A stretch of 28,914 bases of DNA from an uncultured Subdoligranulum sp. (GTDB taxonomy: Bacteria; Bacillota_A; Clostridia; Oscillospirales; Ruminococcaceae), in assembly GCF_937890665.1 (NCBI RefSeq), contig NZ_CALADU010000301.1, positions 1 through 28,914 of the forward strand. Direction: 5' to 3'. A program made the position numbers and the translations under genes. Of the stretch, positions 23,529 through 28,914 are shown one piece after another. Every line of letters begins with the position of its first letter. The stretch's first letter is position 1. The notes under the pieces were generated by a model. The model was given only the letters and a program-made list of their open reading frames with translations. It was not told where the DNA came from and ran no database searches.

Positions 23529-25553
23529 ATGTCCCCCGAAATGGAAAAGAAGAAATTTTATATCACCACCCCGATTTATTACCCCAGCGATAAGCTGCAC
23601 ATCGGCCACACCTACTGCACGGTGGCAACCGATGCCATGGCCCGCTATAAGCGGCTGCAGGGGTATAATGTCATGTTCCTGACCGGCACCGACGAGCACG
23701 GCCAGAAGATCGAACTCAAAGCAAAAGAGGCGGGCGTCACCCCGCAGCAGTTCGTGGACAACATCGTGGAAGGCCCCAAGGGCGTCAAGGATCTGTGGAA
23801 ACTGATGAACATCAGCTATGACCGGTTCATCCGTACCACCGACGACTACCATGTGGCGGCGATCCAGAAGATTTTCAAAAAGATGTACGACAAGGGCGAC
23901 ATCTACAAGGGCAAATATAAGGGCAAATACTGCACCCCCTGTGAGAGCTTCTGGACCGAGAGCCAGTTGGTCAACGGCTGCTGCCCCGACTGCGGCCGTC
24001 CGGTGGTGGACGCCGAGGAGGAAGCCTACTTCTTCCGTCTGTCCAAGTACGCCGACCGGGTGCGGGATCTGCTGGTGAATACCGACTTCCTGCTGCCCCG
24101 TTCCCGCGTTAACGAGATGGTGCACAACTTCATTGATCCGGGTCTGGATGATCTGTGTGTTTCCCGCACCAGCTTCAAGTGGGGCGTGCCGGTGGACTTT
24201 GACCCCAACCATGTGGTCTATGTCTGGATCGATGCGCTGTTCAACTACACCACCGCGCTGGGCTTTATGAACGACCACTATCCCGACAGCGATTACGAGA
24301 CCTTCTGGCCCGCTGACGTCCATTTCATCGGCAAGGAGATCGTCCGTTTCCACTCCATCATCTGGCCTGCCATGCTCATGAGCATGGACATGCCTCTGCC
24401 CAAGCACGTGTACGGCCACGGCTGGCTGCTGCTGGACGGCGGTAAAATGTCCAAGTCCAAGGGCAACGTGGTGGATCCCTACCTGCTGGCCGAGCGGTAC
24501 AGCGCCGATGCCCTGCGGTATTTCTTGCTGCGGGACTTCCCCTTCGGTTCGGACGGTAACTTCTCCAACGAGCTGCTGATCAACCGCATCAATATGGATC
24601 TGGCCAACGATCTGGGCAACCTGCTGTCCCGCACCACGGCCATGGCGGACAAGTACTTCGGCGGCACGCTGCCCGAAGCACAGGCCGCCGGCCCCGAGGA
24701 CGACGCCCTGCTGGAAAAGGCCAAGGGACTGCGTGCCCGTTACGAGGCCGACATGGAGGCCTATGCCTTCCAGAATGGCCTGTCCGATGTGTTTGAAGGC
24801 ATCGACGCAGCCAATAAGTATATCGACGCCACGGCGCCTTGGGTCCTTGCCAAGAGCGAGGAGACCAAGCCCCGTCTAGCCCGCGTGCTCTACAATCTGG
24901 CCGAAACCCTGCGGATCTGCACCGTGCTGCTGCAGCCGTTTATGCCCGACACCTGCGAGAAGATATTTGCCCAGCTGAATGTGGCGGCTGAGGGCAAGAC
25001 CTGGGACAGCGCCGCTGCTTTCGGCACCCTGCCGGTCACGGCTACGCTGCACAAGGGGCAGAACATCTTCCCCCGCATCGACACCGCCAAGGAGCTGGCC
25101 GAACTGGAAGCGCTGGAAGCTGCCCAGAAGGCGGCTGCGCAGGCCGCACAGGCTCCGGCGGAGCCTGAAAAGCCCGAGGCAGCGGCGGCCAGCGCCGAGC
25201 TCATCGGGGACCACGAGGAGGAGATCGATTTCGATACCTTCTGCAAGGTGGAACTGCGGGTGGCCGAGATCCGTGCCTGCGAGCGGATGAAGGAAAGCAA
25301 GAAGCTGCTCCACCTCACCGTCTTTGACGGCGAGCGGGAACGCTGCATCCTCTCCGGTATTGCCAAGTGGTTTGCGCCGGAGGATCTCATCGGCAAAAAG
25401 GTGGGCATTGTGGCCAATCTGGCGCCCCGCCCGATGATGAAGGGCAAGTATGTCAGCGAGGGCATGATCGTGGCTGCCGATACCGACACCGACGGCGGCT
25501 GCGCCATTGCCTTCTACCCCGACAACGTGCCTGCGGGCGCCCGCATCCACTAA
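23529..25553 (+). CDS. metG: Methionyl-tRNA synthetase with C-terminal tRNA-binding domain
   Basis: This 674-residue class I synthetase charges tRNA-Met. HIGH is at residues 24-27. A zinc knuckle of the CxxC form is at C135/C138 and C152/C155. KMSKS is at 306-310. The anticodon-binding helical domain spans roughly 370-520. An Ala/Glu/Pro-rich linker of about 40 residues leads to an OB-fold tRNA-binding domain (DFDTFCKVELRVAEIRACE to the end) that dimerises in this family. The ATG at 23529 has AGGA five bases upstream. The ATG four codons later (23541) also fits the AAAGGG site, so the true start is uncertain by four residues. No T-box is visible in the short upstream gap. The EamA gene follows closely. 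Confidence 0.95.
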   Translation: MSPEMEKKKFYITTPIYYPSDKLHIGHTYCTVATDAMARYKRLQGYNVMFLTGTDEHGQKIELKAKEAGVTPQQFVDNIVEGPKGVKDLWKLMNISYDRFIRTTDDYHVAAIQKIFKKMYDKGDIYKGKYKGKYCTPCESFWTESQLVNGCCPDCGRPVVDAEEEAYFFRLSKYADRVRDLLVNTDFLLPRSRVNEMVHNFIDPGLDDLCVSRTSFKWGVPVDFDPNHVVYVWIDALFNYTTALGFMNDHYPDSDYETFWPADVHFIGKEIVRFHSIIWPAMLMSMDMPLPKHVYGHGWLLLDGGKMSKSKGNVVDPYLLAERYSADALRYFLLRDFPFGSDGNFSNELLINRINMDLANDLGNLLSRTTAMADKYFGGTLPEAQAAGPEDDALLEKAKGLRARYEADMEAYAFQNGLSDVFEGIDAANKYIDATAPWVLAKSEETKPRLARVLYNLAETLRICTVLLQPFMPDTCEKIFAQLNVAAEGKTWDSAAAFGTLPVTATLHKGQNIFPRIDTAKELAELEALEAAQKAAAQAAQAPAEPEKPEAAAASAELIGDHEEEIDFDTFCKVELRVAEIRACERMKESKKLLHLTVFDGERERCILSGIAKWFAPEDLIGKKVGIVANLAPRPMMKGKYVSEGMIVAADTDTDGGCAIAFYPDNVPAGARIH

Positions 25554-25573
25554 GTGAGGAAACGAGGCACCTT

Positions 25574-26515
25574 TTGCAAACCAAACCTTCGAAACTGGAC
25601 GCCTTTTTTGGGACCCCGGCGGTGGCGGTGGTCATGGCGATCCTCTGCAATATGTTATGGGGCTCGGCCTTTCCCTTCATCAAGATGGGCTACCGCCTCT
25701 TTGCCATCGAAGCCACCGATACGCCTTCCATCCTCTGCTTCGCGGGGGTACGCTTCATGCTGGGGGCGGTGCTGGTTTGGGTCTGCGGCACGGCACTGAA
25801 CCGCCGTCCGCTGCCCATGCCCCGCGGCCGTGTGCTGGCGGAATGCTGCGCCCTCGGGTTGTGGCAAACGGCTGCCCAGTATTTCTTCTACTACTCGGCG
25901 GTGGCGCTGCTCACCGGCGCGCTGGGCGGAATTCTCAACAGCACCCAGAGCTTTATGGGGGTTATTCTGGCCCACTTCCTCTATGGACAGGCAGATCGAA
26001 TGACGCCCCGCAAAGCCTTGGGCTGTGTGCTGGGCTTTGGCGGTGTGCTGGTGGTCACGCTGGGCAACCATGGCAGCGGCAGCGCCGCCGGTATGCTCTA
26101 TATGCTGCTGGCGTCGCTGATCTTCGCCTGTGCCGGACCTTGGAACAAGGCCGTCACCCGGCGGGCCGATAGCTTTTCGGTCTGCTGCCTCAATCTGGGG
26201 GCGGGTGGCTTGGCGCTGGCCCTGCTGGGCTTTGTGCTGGGGGGCAGCCTGCATCCCCAAAGCGGGGCGGCGGTTCCGGTCTTGCTGTTTTTGGCCTTCA
26301 TCTCGGGCGCCGGTTATGTGCTGTGGGCACTTTTGATGAAGAATAACCCCGTTTCCCGTATCAGTGTGTTCGGGCTCATCATCCCTGTGATGAATGTGCT
26401 GCTGTCGGCGCTGCTCAACGGCGAACCGCTCTTCGAGTGGAATTATCTGGCGGCGCTGGTGCTGGTCTGCGGCGGTATCTTCCTTGTCAACCGCGCCCCC
26501 CAACGGAGTAAATGA
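25574..26515 (+). CDS. EamA/DMT family transporter
   Basis: This 313-residue inner-membrane protein has ten hydrophobic helices arranged as two EamA repeats, typical of drug/metabolite transporters. The first repeat begins MAILCNMLWGSAFPFIKMGY and the second near MLYMLLASLIFACAGPWNKA. The substrate is unknown; family members export amino acids, nucleotides or drugs. The start I chose is a TTG at 25574 with GAGG six bases before it, giving MQTKPSKLDAFFG. No closer ATG or GTG fits, and the longer open frame upstream runs inside metG and is an artefact. The stop overlaps the tatD start region, so the two are coupled. It lies about 20 bases after metG and may belong to the same transcript. Confidence 0.85.
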   Translation: MQTKPSKLDAFFGTPAVAVVMAILCNMLWGSAFPFIKMGYRLFAIEATDTPSILCFAGVRFMLGAVLVWVCGTALNRRPLPMPRGRVLAECCALGLWQTAAQYFFYYSAVALLTGALGGILNSTQSFMGVILAHFLYGQADRMTPRKALGCVLGFGGVLVVTLGNHGSGSAAGMLYMLLASLIFACAGPWNKAVTRRADSFSVCCLNLGAGGLALALLGFVLGGSLHPQSGAAVPVLLFLAFISGAGYVLWALLMKNNPVSRISVFGLIIPVMNVLLSALLNGEPLFEWNYLAALVLVCGGIFLVNRAPQRSK

Positions 26516-27312
26516 TGCACAATATTTTCGATACCCATGCCCATTACTGTTCCCACCAGTTCGACGCGGACCGGGAGGAATTGCTCACCGCGCTGCCGCA
26601 GGGCGGTGTGGTCGGCGTGCTGGAATGTGCTACCCATTCGGGGGATGCCCCGCAGGTGGTGGCACTGGCCCATGCACAACCCTACTTCCATGCGGCGCTG
26701 GGCATCCATCCCGAAAGTCTGATCGAGGAGGACGCCCCCACCGTGGCAGCCTACCATGGGGATTGGCGGGCAGAGCTGGAAGCCCTGCGGCCCCTCTTTG
26801 AGGATAAGGCTGTGGTGGCCGTAGGGGAGATCGGTCTTGATCACCACTGGCCGGTGGTGCCCCGGCAGGAACAGTATGACCTGTTTGAAGCCCAGCTGCA
26901 GTTGGCGGCGGAACTGGATCTGCCGGTTTCGGTCCATGACCGGGAAGCCCACGGCGAGATGTATGAACTGCTGCGCCGGTATAAGCCCCGGGGTGTGCTG
27001 CACTGTTACAGCGGCAGCGCCGAAGATGCCCTTTGGCTGACCGAGCAGGGGATGTATCTGGGGTTTGGTGGTGCCGTGACCTATAAAGGGGCTAAGCGCG
27101 CCGCCAAGGTGTTGGCGGCCATCGACCCCCAGTGGGCGGTGCTGGAAACCGACTGCCCCTATATGGCGCCCGAACCGGTACGAGGCCGCCGCAACGACAG
27201 CCGGAACATTGCCCACGTGGCGGAATACATTGGCGGCCTGTGGCAGATGGATGCACAGGCGGTGCTGGACCGCACAGCGGAAAATGCCCGACGGTGTTTC
27301 AATATCGTATAA
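26515..27312 (+). CDS. tatD: TatD family hydrolase (metal-dependent DNase)
   Basis: This 265-residue TIM-barrel metal hydrolase has FDTHAHY at the N-terminus (D6, H8, H10), GEIGLDHHW near residue 101 with the bridging Glu, VHDREAH and HCYSGS carrying further ligand histidines, and ETDCPY with the catalytic Asp. Family members are DNases or cytoplasmic quality-control hydrolases; the real substrate is uncertain. Two adjacent ATG codons exist. I chose 26515 because GGAG (26505-26508) is six bases before it. The first ATG at 26512 overlaps the EamA stop. The gene ends in an ATCGTATAA sequence that resembles half of the palindrome lying just downstream. Confidence 0.92.
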   Translation: MHNIFDTHAHYCSHQFDADREELLTALPQGGVVGVLECATHSGDAPQVVALAHAQPYFHAALGIHPESLIEEDAPTVAAYHGDWRAELEALRPLFEDKAVVAVGEIGLDHHWPVVPRQEQYDLFEAQLQLAAELDLPVSVHDREAHGEMYELLRRYKPRGVLHCYSGSAEDALWLTEQGMYLGFGGAVTYKGAKRAAKVLAAIDPQWAVLETDCPYMAPEPVRGRRNDSRNIAHVAEYIGGLWQMDAQAVLDRTAENARRCFNIV

Positions 27313-27319
27313 AACGCAA

Positions 27320-27342
27320 ATAATATACGAATCGTATATTAT
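27320..27342. promoter_or_regulatory. Perfect 23-base palindrome, candidate operator
   Basis: ATAATATACGA (27320-27330), one base, then TCGTATATTAT (27332-27342). It lies between tatD and the 77-residue gene, with no T-tract beyond it, so a regulator site is more likely than a terminator. A half copy (ATCGTATA) occurs at the tatD stop. Confidence 0.5.
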
Positions 27343-27368
27343 CATAAAACAATCAGGAGTGAACCAAC

Positions 27369-27602
27369 ATGAAAGCACGGATTCCCAAACATCGTGAGTT
27401 TATCATTGATTTCCCCAAAGAGATGGATCAGGCCAAGGCTGACGAGGGCTGGGTCAAGCTCAACGAAATCGTGGAGGAGTACAAGAAGGCCCACAACGGC
27501 CAAAGCGTTTACGCTCCCACCTTCATCGAGGATTGCGAGCCCGCGGTGAAGAAGCTGCAGGAGGAGTACGGCTTCACCTACACGATTCAGGAAATTCGGT
27601 AA
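27369..27602 (+). CDS. Unrecognised 77-residue protein
   Basis: This is a small soluble protein, MKARIPKHREFIIDFPKEM to the end at FTYTIQEIR. It is rich in Lys and Glu, with no cysteine cluster, membrane segment or signal peptide. The WVKLNEIVEEYKKAHN stretch looks helical. I do not recognise a family. It has a good AGGAG ribosome binding site eight bases before the ATG. Its codon use matches its neighbours, so I think it is real. It sits directly downstream of the 23-base palindrome and upstream of a structured intergenic region with a terminator, so it is probably a separate, regulated transcript. Confidence 0.7.
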   Translation: MKARIPKHREFIIDFPKEMDQAKADEGWVKLNEIVEEYKKAHNGQSVYAPTFIEDCEPAVKKLQEEYGFTYTIQEIR

Positions 27603-27626
27603 ATCACCGATTCTTTTCGGCGTAAT

Positions 27627-27745
27627 ACGGTCACCATGCGGCGCCGTACAGCCAACCAGACAGCGATGCGGCGTTGTAAGGACGTGCCGTGCCCGGATAG
27701 GGGACGGCGGGCCCCAGCGGCCGCACGCTGTCTTTTGTTTTTTTG
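27627..27745 (+). terminator. Large branched hairpin ending in a T-tract
   Basis: AGACAGCG (27659-27666) pairs with CGCTGTCT (27727-27734), and TGCGGC (27668-27673) with GCCGCA (27721-27726). A smaller stem, CCGTGCCC/GGGGACGG, lies in between. TTTTGTTTTTTTG follows. Another foldback, TACGG/CCGTA, precedes it at 27627-27649. This is probably the terminator of the 77-residue gene, but it is unusually large and could be part of an RNA element. Confidence 0.55.
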
Positions 27746-27769
27746 TGAAGCAGAGAGGGGGCTACTGCC

Positions 27770-28243
27770 ATGGCAAAAACTGTGATCCGCGTCGCTACTG
27801 CGGCGGATCTGCCGGCTATTCTGGCGTTGTATCGGGTGTTGGACGAGGAATTGGTGGACTTGCAGCCTGACTTTTTCTGTGCCGCCCCGCGGGAGGAAGA
27901 GCCGCTGCGGCAGTATATTGCCTCCACCGATGCGGACTTTTTGCTGGCGGAGCAGGAGGGCGCCGTGGTAGGGCTGGCCTTGGTGTTGTATGCGGGCTGG
28001 ACGCCGGAGTTTAGCTGTGTGCTGCCCCATCGGTATGCAAGCCTTAACGATTTGGTGGTCCTGCGGGAAAAACGGCGGCAGGGCATCGGCAGTACGTTGC
28101 TGGCAGCCGCCAAGCGCTGGGCCCGGGATCGGCGGCTGGAATATCTGGAACTGAATGTGCTTTCCCAAAATTCCGAGGCCATTGAATTGTACGAGGCCCA
28201 CGATTTTGTGGAGGCTACCCGCACCATGCGGTGTATGCTCTGA
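27770..28243 (+). CDS. GNAT family N-acetyltransferase
   Basis: This 157-residue protein has the normal length for a single GNAT domain. IRVATAADLPAILALYR is the usual first strand and helix. LNDLVVLREKRRQGIGSTLL (about residues 92-111) carries the acetyl-CoA loop, RRQGIG. A YLELNVLSQNSEAIELYEAH block completes the fold. It should transfer an acetyl group from acetyl-CoA to an amine, but the substrate cannot be inferred. The ATG at 27770 follows GAGAGGGGG with suitable spacing. It stands alone after the large terminator and is followed by a GC-rich hairpin. Confidence 0.88.
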   Translation: MAKTVIRVATAADLPAILALYRVLDEELVDLQPDFFCAAPREEEPLRQYIASTDADFLLAEQEGAVVGLALVLYAGWTPEFSCVLPHRYASLNDLVVLREKRRQGIGSTLLAAAKRWARDRRLEYLELNVLSQNSEAIELYEAHDFVEATRTMRCML

Positions 28244-28291
28244 CCGAAACTTGTCCCGGGGCTGTCATCCCGGGAACTATACTGCAATAGT

Positions 28292-28330
28292 AAGCACCGC
28301 CCCGTAATTTTGCGGGGCGGTGCTTGTTGT
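28292..28330 (+). terminator. Hairpin after the acetyltransferase gene
   Basis: AAGCACCGCCCCG (28292-28304) pairs perfectly with CGGGGCGGTGCTT (28313-28325) around an eight-base loop. GTTGTC follows, so the U-tract is poor. Another foldback, TCCCGGG/CCCGGGA, lies just before. It probably ends the acetyltransferase transcript. Confidence 0.65.
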
Positions 28331-28351
28331 CAGGGGAACGGCAGAAAAGAA

Positions 28352-28390
28352 ACAAAAAGCCGGGGCTGTACATTTCTGTACAGCCCCGGC
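28352..28390 (-). terminator. Strong terminator for leftward transcription
   Basis: GCCGGGGCTGTACA (28359-28372), loop TTTC, and TGTACAGCCCCGGC (28377-28390) form a perfect 14-base stem. Only the minus strand has a U-tract (TTTTTGTTTC after the stem), so it terminates a transcript coming from the right. No protein gene on that strand accounts for it. Confidence 0.85.
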
Positions 28391-28914
28391 GGTCTTACTT
28401 CTTCGGAGTCATAGCCTCATAACCCTTGTTCGTTATTTTTCGGACCGATTACTCATTACCATGAGTACCTCATCCTATCTTTAAGCGAATTTTTTTGCCC
28501 TTTCAGGATCTTAGATTAACCGTAGTACATTGGACTTACCCTCTGGTTCGTTATTTGCTGAAGAGCATTTGTGGAACGGAGTAAGAAACTTGCGGTTACT
28601 TAGATCGTTCCTGGGGTAGGGGTTTGATGCTGAGGAAAAATCCTCTTAACTCTAGTACATTGGAGTATCTCCTTGTTGATCAGGTGAAATTCAGAATTAT
28701 CCTGTTCGGCGGGGTGGTGGCTTTCATCATCTACCAGCCTTCTTTCATCCTAATCTATATTTATGCTAGGGGTCTTTTTTTTGACGGGACCCTGAGTCTG
28801 CTAACACATTTTGTTGGGAACCAACCATCGTTTGGTATATTTCTTTTACAGGTTACGACCTGCGGCTTTTGATGTGGTTCTTTCGCGTCAGCAGGCCCAG
28901 GCCCGCCGGTGATG
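28391..28914 (-). ncRNA. AT-rich block, candidate large structured RNA (continues off the right end)
   Basis: This stretch is clearly richer in A and T than the genes to its left and has no reading frame I can support on either strand. It contains many short perfect foldbacks. TACTCAT/ATGAGTA is at 28450-28467 and GAGGA/TCCTC at 28632-28645. A nested GGAACG/CGTTCC stem enclosing AGTAA/TTACT is at 28573-28611. GTTGG/CCAAC (near 28813-28825) and CAGGT/ACCTG (near 28850-28863) lie further right. Two sets of direct repeats are also present. The terminator at 28352-28390 ends leftward transcripts, so I place it on the minus strand. Large non-coding RNAs of anaerobic Firmicutes such as OLE, ROOL or GOLLD have this look, but I could not match one. 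A decayed gene is the alternative. Confidence 0.45.
28516..28664. repeat. Diverged direct repeats inside the AT-rich block
   Basis: A 19-base unit, TTAAC then two variable bases then TAGTACATTGGA, occurs at 28516-28534 and again at 28646-28664, exactly 130 bases apart. A second unit, GTTCGTTATTT, occurs at 28428-28438 and 28546-28556. The pairs suggest partial internal duplication or repeated docking motifs in an RNA. Confidence 0.6.

Noticed and set aside
28391..28520. Minus-strand frame ending in YEAMTPKK just before the terminator
   Set aside because: It is closed by a stop about 18 codons upstream and has no start or ribosome binding site. A decayed gene cannot be excluded.
28624..28872. 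82-residue hydrophobic reading frame on the plus strand in the AT-rich block
   Set aside because: No ribosome binding site, a low-complexity hydrophobic translation resembling no protein I know, and it lies across proposed RNA hairpins and opposite the only terminator with a U-tract.
1..28914. tRNA, rRNA, CRISPR array, transposase or integrase genes
   Set aside because: Looked for on both strands by eye; none seen.

Overview
The window looks like chromosomal DNA of a GC-rich member of the class Clostridia, most likely the Oscillospiraceae/Ruminococcaceae (Faecalibacterium, Gemmiger or Subdoligranulum type). This is inferred from strong AGGAGG-type ribosome binding sites, sigma-A promoters, RNase Y, a clostridial-style MarR plus heterodimeric ABC exporter operon, and high GC coding DNA. 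No rRNA, tRNA, CRISPR array or insertion sequence was recognised. Apart from the last ~520 bases, the composition is even.

Layout, left to right. (1) The 5' end of a leftward pyrG, then rightward cysK, a TrmH/SpoU RNA methyltransferase, an Atg22-like MFS transporter, and a zinc-dependent phospholipase C-like protein coupled to a cyclophilin. Most have their own promoter and terminator. (2) A probable surface-polysaccharide operon at 5532-13835. It starts with a LegB-like nucleotide-sugar dehydratase, then a DUF2142-type membrane protein, then two successive copies of a two-gene module (a large GT-C-like multipass protein followed by a small protein with two terminal membrane segments). It ends at a bidirectional terminator shared with a convergent operon. 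(3) That convergent leftward operon holds an Lrp/AsnC regulator, a zinc-ribbon membrane protein and a GT2 glycosyltransferase. (4) A 457-base divergent regulatory region (15707-16163) with repeated TTGTGCG half-sites, a promoter-terminator pair that looks like a small RNA gene, and a MarR promoter whose spacer is a palindrome. (5) A MarR regulator with a heterodimeric ABC exporter. (6) A long leader followed by RNase Y, then an Asp/Glu racemase family protein with no canonical start near its ribosome binding site, methionyl-tRNA synthetase, an EamA transporter and TatD. (7) A perfect 23-base palindrome, an unrecognised 77-residue protein, a structured intergenic region and a GNAT acetyltransferase. 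(8) An AT-rich terminal block (28391-28914) with no convincing gene, many short perfect hairpins and internal repeats. It is bounded by a strong terminator that works for leftward transcription.

The two best candidates for something undescribed are the duplicated GT-C/small-partner module in the polysaccharide operon and the AT-rich terminal block, which looks more like a large structured non-coding RNA running in from the right than a protein gene. Family calls rest on motifs read by eye. Operators, RNAs and start choices are inference unless stated otherwise.
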